From: Leucobacter sp. wl10 | GTDB taxonomy: Bacteria > Actinomycetota > Actinomycetes > Actinomycetales > Microbacteriaceae | DNA: 64,000 nucleotides | NCBI RefSeq assembly: GCF_003569785.1 | Contig: NZ_KZ983994.1 | Coordinates: 1 to 64,000 of the forward strand | Reading direction: 5' to 3' | Shown here: positions 1 through 8,154 of the stretch, in pieces | Layout: each line of letters starts with the position of its first letter | How positions within the stretch are numbered: the stretch's first letter is position 1 | Position numbers and translations under genes: made by a program | Notes under the pieces: model-generated | Told to the model about the DNA's origin: nothing | Database searches by the model: none | The model's input: only the letters and a program-made list of their open reading frames with translations

Positions 1-70
1 CAGGGTGTTGCGACAACCAATTGAATCCGCCCTGTGAACCGGATCGCGCGCGTCCGAGCGGCGTGGAGGG

Positions 71-77
71 GTATTCT
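71..77 (+). promoter_or_regulatory. Possible -10 box of the mtnA-nucleoside transporter operon
   Basis: TATTCT at 72-77 lies about 32 nt before the chosen mtnA start and upstream of its GGGAAGGA ribosome site (95-102). No good -35 is visible. A short inverted repeat, GTTG-CGA-CAAC, lies at 6-16 and could be an operator. Both are weak guesses from pattern alone. Confidence 0.25.
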
Positions 78-108
78 TGAACGTCGGGGAGAACGGGAAG
101 GATACCGC

Positions 109-1152
109 TTGCGTACGATCGACTGGGTCGACGGAGCCATCGAGCTCATCGACCAGACTCTGCTGCCGCACCGACTCGAAATGCTCCGCGTCACGGAACT
201 TCCCGAGCTCATCGACGACATCCGGCGCCTCGCCGTTCGCGGTGCCCCCGCCCTGGGTGTGGCCGGCGCGATGGGGGTCGCGCTCATCGCCGCGAGCGTG
301 GAGGCGGCGAACGGGGACGAGGAGCTGGATCGCGACGAGGTGCGCCGCCAGGCCGCCCTGCTGCGGGAGGCGCGCCCCACCGCCGTCAATCTCTCGTGGG
401 GCGTCGATCGCGCGCTGACGCGCCTCGACCGGGGAGCCGCCGCGATCCTCGAGGAGGCTCTCGCGATCCGCGACGAGGACATCGCCGCCTGCGTCTCCAT
501 GGGGCTGCGCGGCGCCGATCTGACCCGCGAGCTCACGGGGAAGGACCGCGTGCGGGTGATGACCATCTGCAACACGGGCAGCCTCGCGACGGTCGAGCGC
601 GGCACCGCCCTCGGAGTGATCCAGACCCTCCTCGAGCAGGGGTCGCTCGAGGAGGCCTTCCCGCTCGAGACCCGGCCTCTGCTTCAGGGTGCTCGTCTGA
701 CGGCGTGGGAGCTGCAGCGCATGGATGCGCCCTTCCGGCTCATCATCGACTCCGCCGGGCCCTTCCTGCTGTCGCGCGGCATCGCCGACGCGGTGTTCAT
801 CGGCGCCGATCGCATCGCCGCCAACGGGGACTCCGCCAACAAGATCGGCTCCTTCTCGCTCGCTCTCGCCGCGCGGCACGCGGGCGTGCCCTTCATCGTG
901 GTCGCCCCGGAGTCGACCGTCGACATGGCCACCGCGAGCGGGGCCGACATCGAGATCGAGGATCGCGGCCCGGACGAGGTCGCCGGCTTCGGCGGAACGC
1001 GCACCGCGCCCAAGGGCGTCGACGCCGTCAACCCGGCCTTCGACGTCACCCCCCACGAGCTCGTCACCGCCATCGTCACCGAGCGGCGCGTGATCCTGCC
1101 GGGCCGGGGCGAAACCCTCGCCGATGTACCATTCGACGCGCTTCGCTCCTAA
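109..1152 (+). CDS. mtnA: S-methyl-5-thioribose-1-phosphate isomerase
   Basis: Isomerises 5-methylthioribose 1-phosphate to methylthioribulose 1-phosphate in methionine/methylthioadenosine salvage; family members can also act on 5-deoxyribose 1-phosphate. About 347 residues, the normal MtnA length. The catalytic Cys is seen in MTICNTGS (about residue 154) and the catalytic Asp in IGADRIAANGD (about residue 234). I chose the TTG at 109 because GGGAAGGA lies 6 nt upstream and the protein then begins MRTIDWVDG, as MtnA proteins do; a GTG at 34 would add 25 residues with no family match. A nucleoside-type ABC importer follows 41 bp downstream in the same direction, so imported or recycled nucleosides are the likely carbon source. 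No other methionine-salvage gene (mtnK, mtnP, mtnB) is in the window. Confidence 0.93.
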   Translation: MRTIDWVDGAIELIDQTLLPHRLEMLRVTELPELIDDIRRLAVRGAPALGVAGAMGVALIAASVEAANGDEELDRDEVRRQAALLREARPTAVNLSWGVDRALTRLDRGAAAILEEALAIRDEDIAACVSMGLRGADLTRELTGKDRVRVMTICNTGSLATVERGTALGVIQTLLEQGSLEEAFPLETRPLLQGARLTAWELQRMDAPFRLIIDSAGPFLLSRGIADAVFIGADRIAANGDSANKIGSFSLALAARHAGVPFIVVAPESTVDMATASGADIEIEDRGPDEVAGFGGTRTAPKGVDAVNPAFDVTPHELVTAIVTERRVILPGRGETLADVPFDALRS

Positions 1153-1193
1153 GCTCATTCCCAATCCCACTTCTCATCAGTAAAGGAAGCAGC

Positions 1194-2249
1194 ATGTTCT
1201 TCACCAAGCGCCGCGCTCGTGCGGCACTGATCGCAGGCGCGGCCTCCGCAGCCCTCCTGCTCACCTCCTGCGCGAGCGGCAACGGCGACGGATCCGCGGG
1301 GACGGGCGCCGACGGCCCCCGCTTCATCTACATCACGAGCGACCCGATCGGCCAGAACGAGTTCCTCAAGTCGGGCAAGACGGGCATCGAGAACGTCGCG
1401 GAGCAGTTCGAGGGCACCCAGGAGACCTACGAGTCGAAGGACGACGCGCAGCGTCGCCAGAACGTCGAGGCCGCGATCTCGAAGGCCCCCGAGGTCATCG
1501 TGATGCTCGGCTTCCAGTTCGGCGACATGGCGGCCGAGCTCGCCGAGCAGAACCCGCAGCAGAAGTTCCTGCTCATCGACACCTTCGTCGACGGCGCCCC
1601 CGAGAACCTCTACCAGGCCACCTTCCGCGAGCAGGAGCCCTCCTACCTGCTCGGCGTCGAGGCGGGCATGCTCACGCAGGCGAACAAGGTCGGCTCGGTC
1701 ATCTCGGTCGACAACCCGCTGCTGAAGAAGTACTCGGACGGCTTCGCCGAGGGAGCGAAGAGCGTCAACCCCGACGTCGAGACCGTCGCCCCGCAGGTCA
1801 TCGGCGGCGACAATCCCTTCGCCGACACCGCGCGCGCCAAGGAGCAGGCGATCGCCTTCGCCGGCACGGGCGTCGACCAGGTGTTCGCGGTGGGCGCGGC
1901 CTCGAACGGCGGCATCATGGAGGCCGCCGCCCAAGAGGGCTTCTTCACCTACGGCGTCGACGCCAACCAGTGCCCCATGGCCCCCGGCTTCGTGGTCGAC
2001 GGCACCATCAAGGCCGTCGACAAGGTGGTCGAGACCGTGGTCGGCGAGATCATGGACGGCAAGAGCGCGAAGGAGGCCACGACCTCCTTCGGCCTCAAGG
2101 AGGAGGGCATGAACATCGTCAGCCTCTCCGATGGCGCCAAGGACTCCCAGTGCACGGTCATGCAGAACGCCGAGGTGCTCACGAAGGTCCAGCAGGTGCG
2201 CGATGACATCGTGTCGGGCAAGATCGAGGTCACCGATCCGACCGCGTAG
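1194..2249 (+). CDS. BMP/PnrA-family nucleoside-binding lipoprotein
   Basis: Substrate-binding protein of the Bmp family (PnrA/TmpC/NupA relatives), which captures purine or pyrimidine nucleosides outside the membrane and hands them to an ABC permease. 351 residues. The N-terminus has KRR, a hydrophobic stretch and a lipobox LLTSC with the lipidated Cys at about residue 26, followed by a Gly/Ser-rich linker. The body has the periplasmic-binding-protein pattern (IVSVDNPL-like strands, DANQCPMAPG in the C-lobe). ATG 1194 follows AAAGGAAGC. It is the second gene of the run mtnA-lipoprotein-ATPase-permease-permease-cupin. The exact ligand is not readable; nucleoside or methylthioadenosine is an inference from mtnA next door. 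Confidence 0.87.
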   Translation: MFFTKRRARAALIAGAASAALLLTSCASGNGDGSAGTGADGPRFIYITSDPIGQNEFLKSGKTGIENVAEQFEGTQETYESKDDAQRRQNVEAAISKAPEVIVMLGFQFGDMAAELAEQNPQQKFLLIDTFVDGAPENLYQATFREQEPSYLLGVEAGMLTQANKVGSVISVDNPLLKKYSDGFAEGAKSVNPDVETVAPQVIGGDNPFADTARAKEQAIAFAGTGVDQVFAVGAASNGGIMEAAAQEGFFTYGVDANQCPMAPGFVVDGTIKAVDKVVETVVGEIMDGKSAKEATTSFGLKEEGMNIVSLSDGAKDSQCTVMQNAEVLTKVQQVRDDIVSGKIEVTDPTA

Positions 2250-2321
2250 CGTCGACCGGTGGTCGGGCGGGGTGCTCGCCCGGCCACCGGCGCTTCATCC
2301 ACACGACGAATAGGAGCGGTG

Positions 2322-3893
2322 ATGGTCGCCGAAGTCTCGATGCGCGGGATCACCAAGCGCTTTCCCGGGGTGCTCGCCGACGACGATGTCGACTTCGAGG
2401 TCGAGAGCGGCGAGATCCACGCCCTCATGGGCGAGAACGGCGCGGGCAAGTCGATCCTCATGTCGATGCTCGCCGGAGTTCACCGGCCCGACGCGGGCGA
2501 GATCTCGATCCGCGGCGAGAGCCGCGAGATCGCGTCGCCGCTCGACGCGATCGACGCCGGCATCGGCATGGTCTTCCAGTCGTTCAAGCTCTTCCCGTCG
2601 CTCACCATCGCCGAGAACGTGGTGTTCCGCAGTGAGCCGACGAAGCGCGGGCTCATCGACCGCCAGGCGGCCAACCGCGAGGTGGCGCAGATCGCCGAGC
2701 GGTACGGCCTCGCGCTCGATCCGACGGCCCGCGTCGACTCCGTTCCCGTCGGCGTGCTGCAGCGCGTCGAGATCGTGAAGGCGCTCTACCGCGAGGCGCG
2801 CGTGCTGATCCTCGATGAGCCCACTGCCGTGCTCACCCCGCAGGAGACCGAGCGCCTCTTCGACGTGCTGCGCGCGCTCAGGGCCGACGGCCGCACCATC
2901 ATCCTCATCACCCACAAGCTGAACGAGGTCATGGCGATCTCGGACCGCGTCACGGTGCTGCGGGACGGCCGCAACGTCGCGACCCTCGTCACCGCGCAGA
3001 GCTCGCCCAGCGAGATCACCCGCCACATGACGGGCCGCGACGTGGACCTCAGCACTCCCCCGCCCGCTCGAGAGCCTGGCGAGACGGTGCTCGAGGTGCG
3101 CGATCTCAGCGTACCGGGGTCGGGCGACCGCGACGCCGTCTCAGGGGTCAGCCTCTTCGTGCGCGAGGGCGAGGTCGTCGGCATCGCGGGCGTAGCGGGC
3201 AACGGCCAGGTGGAGCTCGCCGAGGCCGTGATCGGCATGCGGCGCGCCGGCTCGGGCAGCGTGTCGGTGCGGGGCCGGGATCTCAGCCGCGCATCGATCG
3301 CCCAGCGGCGCGACGGAGGCATCGCGTACATCCCCGAGGATCGCCACGCGGTCGGCAGCGCCGGCACGGCCGACGCCGTCGACAACCTGGCCCTCGGCCA
3401 CCACCGCAGCGCCCCGCTGCTGCGCCGCGGACTGCTCTCGCGCGGCGCCATGCTCGAGCACGCGAAGCGCCTCATCCGGCGCTTCGGCGTGAAGATCGCC
3501 GGGCCCGCCACGCCGGTCGGCACGCTCTCGGGCGGCAACCTGCAGAAGGTCGTCGTGGCGCGCGAGCTCGACTACCGCTCCCCCGTGCTCATCGCCGAGC
3601 AGCCGACCCGCGGCGTCGACATCGGCGCCATCGAGTCCATCCACCGCGAGCTCTGCGAGTATCGCGACGGCGGCGGCGCGCTGCTGCTCATCTCAGCCGA
3701 GCTGAGCGAGATCCTGTCGCTCTCCTCCCGCATCCTCGTGATGTTCGACGGACGCGTCGTCGCCGAGGTGCCGAAGGCGGAGGCGACCGAGGCGCTGCTC
3801 GGCCTGTACATGGCCGGGCACGAACCCGAGGAACGGCACCGCCCAGGGGTGTTCGCCGCGCTGCGCACCGAGCAGAGGGAGGCCGCCTCGTGA
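2322..3893 (+). CDS. Nucleoside ABC importer, double ATPase (YufO/NupB type)
   Basis: Energises the adjacent BMP-type importer. 523 residues with two fused ATPase domains, as in the sugar/nucleoside (RbsA/YufO) class. Domain 1 has Walker A GENGAGKS (about 37-44) and Walker B LILDEPTAV. Domain 2 has the degenerate P-loop GVAGNGQVEL typical of this class, signature LSGGNLQK and the box IAEQPTRGVD. In domain 1 the residue after the P-loop Ser is Ile where Thr is common, and the signature region reads VGVLQRVEI, both tolerated in this family. ATG 2322 follows AGGAG. The stop overlaps the next gene's GTG by 4 bp, indicating translational coupling. Confidence 0.92.
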   Translation: MVAEVSMRGITKRFPGVLADDDVDFEVESGEIHALMGENGAGKSILMSMLAGVHRPDAGEISIRGESREIASPLDAIDAGIGMVFQSFKLFPSLTIAENVVFRSEPTKRGLIDRQAANREVAQIAERYGLALDPTARVDSVPVGVLQRVEIVKALYREARVLILDEPTAVLTPQETERLFDVLRALRADGRTIILITHKLNEVMAISDRVTVLRDGRNVATLVTAQSSPSEITRHMTGRDVDLSTPPPAREPGETVLEVRDLSVPGSGDRDAVSGVSLFVREGEVVGIAGVAGNGQVELAEAVIGMRRAGSGSVSVRGRDLSRASIAQRRDGGIAYIPEDRHAVGSAGTADAVDNLALGHHRSAPLLRRGLLSRGAMLEHAKRLIRRFGVKIAGPATPVGTLSGGNLQKVVVARELDYRSPVLIAEQPTRGVDIGAIESIHRELCEYRDGGGALLLISAELSEILSLSSRILVMFDGRVVAEVPKAEATEALLGLYMAGHEPEERHRPGVFAALRTEQREAAS

Positions 3894-5122
3894 ACGCCCC
3901 GCAGAGATTCGGCCGCTGGCTCGCAGGCCCGATCCCGGTCTCGATCGTGCTCGCGCTGCTGATCGGCGCGTGCTTCATGGCTCTGGCGGGGGTGGATCCC
4001 GTGAGCGGCTACGTGGCCATGGTGAACGGATCGTTCGGCACCGGCCCGGGCATCGCCAACACCCTGCAGCGGGCGATCCCGATCGTGGGCATCGGGATCG
4101 CGATCGCCATCGCGTTCCGCGCCGGCGTGCTCAACCTCGGCACCGAGGGACAGGCCGGACTGGGTGCCCTCGCCGGCGGCATGGTGGCGATCTACGTTCC
4201 CGGCCCCGCGGCGCTCATCGTGCCGCTCGCCCTCGTCGCCGCGATCGCCGTCGGCGCCGCCTGGGGCCTCATCGCCGCGGTGCTGCAGAACCTGCTCGGG
4301 GTGCCGATCCTGCTCTCCACCCTGCTGCTCAACTACCCCGCGCGCTACTTCTCCTCCTGGCTCATCCGCTTCAGGCTCGACGAGCCCACCTCCGACCTCG
4401 TCGCCAGCAAGCAGCTGCGCCCGGAGGTGCAGCTCTCCATGCTCGTGCCGCGGGACTCCGCCTTCGCCGACACCCTGCGGAACGGCCTCGGCCCGACGAA
4501 CCCGGTCACGGCGGTGCTGACGGGCGTCAACTGGTCGCTCGTGGCGCTGGCCGTCGTGGTGATCGGCGTGATCTTCATGAACCGCCGCACCCGCTACGGC
4601 TTCGAGTCGGGCCTCAGCGGGCAGAACGCCGAGTTCGTGCGCTACGGCGGGGTGAAGCCCGGGCCCCTCGTGCTGCGCACCATGGCGCTCTCCGGCGGTC
4701 TCGCGGGTCTCTTCGGCCTCATGCTCACCATCGGCGCCCCCAACACGCGCCTCATCGAGGGCTACTTCATACAGACCAATTACGCCTGGACAGCGCTGCT
4801 CGTCACGCTGCTCGCCCTCTACCGTCCCGTCGGCATCGCGATCGCCGGGCTCTTCTTCGCCGCGATCATGGTGGGCAGCGACGCGATGGGCCGCGAGCTC
4901 GGCCTCTCGCCGCAGATCGCGGCGGTGATCCAGGCGCTCGTCATCATCCTGCTCGCCTTCCGGGTGGCGCTCCCCCGATTCCGTCGAGGGAAGCGCGGCG
5001 CCGCGAGCGGCGAACCGTCCCTCGACGAGACGCCGATGGGCCCATCGCCGCTCACGACGCACGCGCCCGCCCCCGTAGCCGCGACCCCGACCGCGGCCGA
5101 GTCGAAGGAGTCCGAGCGATGA
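3890..5122 (+). CDS. Nucleoside ABC importer permease 1 (BPD_transp_2, YufP/NupC type)
   Basis: 410-residue polytopic inner-membrane protein of the BPD_transp_2 family (BmpC/YufP/NupC branch), one of two permeases in the complex. It carries the family stretch FRAGVLNLGTEGQ near residues 72-84, where incoming substrate-binding permeases of this class have NIGxEGQ. The C-terminal 50 residues are hydrophilic and Ala/Pro/Thr-rich, unusual for the family and probably a disordered cytoplasmic tail. GTG start at 3890 overlaps the ATPase stop (GTGA), and its own stop overlaps the next ATG (ATGA), so the genes are translated as one unit. Confidence 0.9.
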   Translation: MNAPQRFGRWLAGPIPVSIVLALLIGACFMALAGVDPVSGYVAMVNGSFGTGPGIANTLQRAIPIVGIGIAIAIAFRAGVLNLGTEGQAGLGALAGGMVAIYVPGPAALIVPLALVAAIAVGAAWGLIAAVLQNLLGVPILLSTLLLNYPARYFSSWLIRFRLDEPTSDLVASKQLRPEVQLSMLVPRDSAFADTLRNGLGPTNPVTAVLTGVNWSLVALAVVVIGVIFMNRRTRYGFESGLSGQNAEFVRYGGVKPGPLVLRTMALSGGLAGLFGLMLTIGAPNTRLIEGYFIQTNYAWTALLVTLLALYRPVGIAIAGLFFAAIMVGSDAMGRELGLSPQIAAVIQALVIILLAFRVALPRFRRGKRGAASGEPSLDETPMGPSPLTTHAPAPVAATPTAAESKESER

Positions 5123-6033
5123 ACTTCCTCGACCTGTTCGATCAGGATCTCCTCTCCTCGGTGCTGCGCTCCCTGATCCCGATCCTGCTCGCGGCGCTCG
5201 GCGGCATGCTCGCCGAACGCGTCGGCATCTTCAACATCGGCCTCGAGGGCATGATCCTCATCGGCGCCTTCTGCGGCGTCGCCGCGTCGTTCTTCACCCA
5301 GAACTGGATCGTCGGCGTGATCGTCGCCACGGTGGCGGGGGCGCTGTTCTCGCTGATCCTGGGCTACGGCGCGGTCTATCGCCGGGGCGACCCGATCGTG
5401 CTCGCGATCGCCATGAACATCCTCGCCGTCGGCATGACCAGCTTCCTGCTCGTCGCGATCTTCGACGTGCAGGGCGTGTTCCAGGATCCGGGCATCGACG
5501 GCATCCCGATCTGGCGCATCCCGATCCTCGCCGACATCCCGGTGCTCGGGGCGCTGTTCGCCCTCTCGCCCCTCGGCTACCTGGCGCTGCTGCTCGTGCC
5601 CGCGCTCTGGATCGTGATGTTCCGCACGCCGCTGGGACTGCGGCTGCGCGGCGTGGGCGAGCGCCCGCTCGCGGCGGCCACGATGGGCGTCGACCCGCAG
5701 CGGTACCAGCTGGGCGCGGTGATCGCCTCGGGCGCCCTCGCGGGATTGGGCGGCGCGCAGCTCGCGCTCGGCAACGTGGTGCAGTTCACCGAGAACATGT
5801 CGGCGGGCCGCGGCTGGATCGCGGTCGTCGCCGTGATGCTCGCGCGCGCCCACCCCGTCGGGGTGCTCGGCGCCGCGCTGCTCTTCGGCTTCGCCGACGC
5901 GCTCGGATTCCGCCTGCAGTCGTTCGGGCTGCCCCAGCAGCTCACCGACGCGGGCCCCTACGTGGTGACCCTGCTGGTGCTGATCCTGATGAGCAGGCGC
6001 TTCCGCAGGACGCGCGAGGCGGCGCTCGCGTGA
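5119..6033 (+). CDS. Nucleoside ABC importer permease 2 (BPD_transp_2, YufQ/NupQ type)
   Basis: 304-residue second permease of the importer. It begins MNFLDLFDQDLLSSV and has the hallmark FNIGLEGMILIGAF soon after the first membrane segment, as in YufQ/NupQ. About 8-10 hydrophobic segments fill the protein, ending in a short basic tail RRFRRTRE. ATG 5119 overlaps the previous stop. The stop at 6033 overlaps the next gene's GTG by 4 bp. Length and motifs match the family; nucleoside specificity is inferred from the lipoprotein and mtnA. Confidence 0.9.
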   Translation: MNFLDLFDQDLLSSVLRSLIPILLAALGGMLAERVGIFNIGLEGMILIGAFCGVAASFFTQNWIVGVIVATVAGALFSLILGYGAVYRRGDPIVLAIAMNILAVGMTSFLLVAIFDVQGVFQDPGIDGIPIWRIPILADIPVLGALFALSPLGYLALLLVPALWIVMFRTPLGLRLRGVGERPLAAATMGVDPQRYQLGAVIASGALAGLGGAQLALGNVVQFTENMSAGRGWIAVVAVMLARAHPVGVLGAALLFGFADALGFRLQSFGLPQQLTDAGPYVVTLLVLILMSRRFRRTREAALA

Positions 6034-6518
6034 ATTGCGATCACGCGCTTCCCGCCGAGGCCGCGCGCTGGGCGGATCGCCTGGACCTCGAGCCGCTCGA
6101 GCATGAGGGCGGGCTGTTCCGGCGCACGCACCTCGACGAGCACTCGAGCGCCATCTACTACCTCCTCGCGCGCCCCGATTTCTCGGCACTGCACGCCCTC
6201 GACTCGGTGGAGGTGTATCACTGGTACGCAGGATCGCCGCTGCGGATACTGCTGCTGCACCCGGGGGGAGGCGCCGAGGAACTCCTGCTCGGGCCGGATC
6301 CCGATGCGGGGCAGCTGCCCCAGGCCGTGGTCGCGCCGGGCGTGATGCAGGGATCCTCCCCGCTCGGCGAGTGGACGCTCGTCGGCACCACGATGGCTCC
6401 CCCGTTCCGCTGGGAGGGCTTCGAGCTGGGCGAGCGGGGGGCCCTGCAGCGGCGCCACCCCGCCGCGGCCGGGCGCATCGCCGAGCTCACCCGCCCGCTG
6501 CAGGCCCCGGCGCACTAG
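6030..6518 (+). CDS. Cupin_5 (DUF985) family protein
   Basis: 162 residues forming one beta-barrel cupin of the DUF985/cupin_5 family. Family landmarks are seen in order: AIYYLL, FSALHALDSVEVYHWYAG, LLLHPGG, a region like VVAPGVMQGS, and VGTTMAPPF-WEGFELG. The His residues in LHALDS and VYHWYAG would be candidates for metal or ligand contact. Biochemical function is not established for the family. It is translationally coupled (GTGA overlap) to the nucleoside permease, so it probably acts on a sugar or nucleoside-derived metabolite of the same pathway; that is inference. Confidence 0.85.
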   Translation: MNCDHALPAEAARWADRLDLEPLEHEGGLFRRTHLDEHSSAIYYLLARPDFSALHALDSVEVYHWYAGSPLRILLLHPGGGAEELLLGPDPDAGQLPQAVVAPGVMQGSSPLGEWTLVGTTMAPPFRWEGFELGERGALQRRHPAAAGRIAELTRPLQAPAH

Positions 6519-6527
6519 GGTGGTCTC

Positions 6528-7109
6528 ATGACCGACGCGCGAATCGTTCGCACCCGAGCGGCGCTGCACGGTGCGATCATCCAGCTGGCGACCGAGAAGC
6601 CCGTCCCCGACATCACGGTCTCCGAGCTCGCCGAGCGCGCGGGCATCAACCGGGTGACCTTCTACAAGCACTTCGCCAGCCCCGCCGAGACGCTCGGCTC
6701 GGCCCTGAGCCTCGAGCTCGATCCGGCGCGCGAGCACTTCATCACCAGCTACGCCGAGCTCACCGCCGACCCCGTCGAGATCTTCGTCGCGAGCGTCGAC
6801 CAGATCCTCGACCACATCGACCGGCACCGGGGCCTCTACCTGCTGTCGATCAACACGCCGCGCGACGGCACGGTGCCCAACCTGCTCGCCGACCACTTCA
6901 CGGAGACGCTCAAGCAGTACCTCGAGCAGCGCGCGCTGTACGAGCCGCCGCTGCCCGAGCTCGAGGTGGACGTCGTCGCGCGTTTTCTCGGCATGGGGCT
7001 CGTGGGCGCGATCAAGGCGTGGGTGCTGAGCGGCGTCTCGGACCGGCGGTCCTTTCTGCGGTCGGTCACCGCGCTGGCGCCCTCCTGGTGGTTCCCGGCG
7101 CGGCCGTAG
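6528..7109 (+). CDS. TetR-family transcriptional regulator
   Basis: 193 residues. The N-terminal 50 residues form a TetR-type DNA-binding domain: RTRAALHGAIIQLA, then ITVSELAERAGINRVTFYKHF, where the recognition helix is clear. The C-terminal two-thirds is helical ligand-binding sequence of no recognised subfamily. It lies 9 bp after the cupin gene in the same direction and probably controls the nucleoside operon. TAGGGT at 6516-6521, overlapping the cupin stop codon, is 6 nt before the ATG and could drive a separate leaderless transcript. It converges on the CPBP protease gene with 32 bp between stops. Confidence 0.88.
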   Translation: MTDARIVRTRAALHGAIIQLATEKPVPDITVSELAERAGINRVTFYKHFASPAETLGSALSLELDPAREHFITSYAELTADPVEIFVASVDQILDHIDRHRGLYLLSINTPRDGTVPNLLADHFTETLKQYLEQRALYEPPLPELEVDVVARFLGMGLVGAIKAWVLSGVSDRRSFLRSVTALAPSWWFPARP

Positions 7110-7141
7110 GAGGAATCCGGGCGCCCGGCGCTCCGCGGCGC

Positions 7142-8143
7142 TCAGGTTCGCGGGCGGCGGCGAGACGGCGCGAGCTCCGGCTCCCTGCGGAACTGCCCGG
7201 CGAGGGCGAGGATGAGGATCATCACCCCGATCACGATCCACCCGGCGGCGCCGACTATCGTCACGAGCTCGGGCCGCACCTCGGCGCCCGCCGCGGCGAA
7301 CCAGATGATCGTGCCGCCGACCCCGTTGAAGGCGCCGTGCCCCACCGCCGCGGGCCACACGGAGCCGCTGCGCAGACGGAGCCACCCGAATGCCATGCCC
7401 CAGAGCACCGAGTTGACGGTCATGAGGGCGACGCCCCGCCAGTCGGTCAGCCCGTAGTTGTGGCCGAGCAGCGTCAGCGGCATGTGCCACAGACCCCAGA
7501 TCGCGCCGGAGAGGAGCAGGGCCGGCCAGATCCCGAGCGGCCGGAGCGCGGGCAGCAGCCACCCGCGCCAGCCGATCTCCTCGGTGAAGCCGAGCAGCGA
7601 GTTCGGGATCAGCGCGAGCACCGGGAAGGTGAGCAGCTGGATCGCGATGAGCACGCCGGGCGGAGGGAGGATGCCGGGATCCACGCCCTCGGGCAGTGCG
7701 GCCGCGTTCGCCTCCGCGAAGCCGGAGAAGTTCACGAGGTCGAGCCGTACCCAACCCAGCGCTCCCGCCAGCCCGGTGGTCAGCATGGCCACGAGGAGCG
7801 GCGCGAACAGCGCGGCGACGGTGAACCAGACGACCCGCTTCGCCGGACGGAGCGGCCACATGCCGAGGAAGCGCAGTCGCTCCCGGCGAGGCGTGCGCGC
7901 CGCGAAGAGCGCGCCGAGCGTGGCGAGGGCCGGCGTGAGCATCATCGCTGCGGAGAGCAGGCCGAACAGCGCGGGAAAGGCCGGGTCGGCCGACCCCTTG
8001 AGCCACAGCGGCAGCGCGACGAGCCAGGCCAGGCCGTAAGCGAGCACGACGAACAGCGCGACGGCTCCCCAGGGCACGCCCCGCGCCGGGCGATCCGCGC
8101 GCGCGTCGAACCCGCCGGGGGCCGGGTGCGCCGTGTTCTCCAT
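7142..8143 (-). CDS. CPBP-family intramembrane metalloprotease
   Basis: 333-residue multi-pass membrane protein of the CPBP (CAAX/Abi, Pfam Abi/Rce1-like) family. The three conserved motifs are all present: EEIGWRG (the EExxxR glutamate pair), GLWHMPL (FxxxH equivalent) and GHGAFNGVGG (HxxxN/B equivalent), so it is probably an active intramembrane peptidase. About eight hydrophobic segments. ATG 8143 is preceded by GGAGGAG. It is the last gene of a three-gene operon, 11 bp after the DUF1648 gene and controlled by a GntR regulator. Substrate unknown; relatives process bacteriocin-immunity or membrane-stress proteins. Confidence 0.88.
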   Translation of the reverse strand: MENTAHPAPGGFDARADRPARGVPWGAVALFVVLAYGLAWLVALPLWLKGSADPAFPALFGLLSAAMMLTPALATLGALFAARTPRRERLRFLGMWPLRPAKRVVWFTVAALFAPLLVAMLTTGLAGALGWVRLDLVNFSGFAEANAAALPEGVDPGILPPPGVLIAIQLLTFPVLALIPNSLLGFTEEIGWRGWLLPALRPLGIWPALLLSGAIWGLWHMPLTLLGHNYGLTDWRGVALMTVNSVLWGMAFGWLRLRSGSVWPAAVGHGAFNGVGGTIIWFAAAGAEVRPELVTIVGAAGWIVIGVMILILALAGQFRREPELAPSRRRPRT

Positions 8144-8154
8144 CTGCTCCTCCA

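Noticed and set aside
34-108. GTG at 34 as the mtnA start
   Set aside because: The 25 extra residues are Arg-rich and do not belong to MtnA. TTG 109 has a good ribosome site and gives the family N-terminus.
396-1193. Open frame reading into the BMP lipoprotein from far upstream
   Set aside because: The frame is open through mtnA by chance. The lipoprotein signal begins at 1194 with its own ribosome site; the extra 266 residues are Arg/Pro-rich frame noise.
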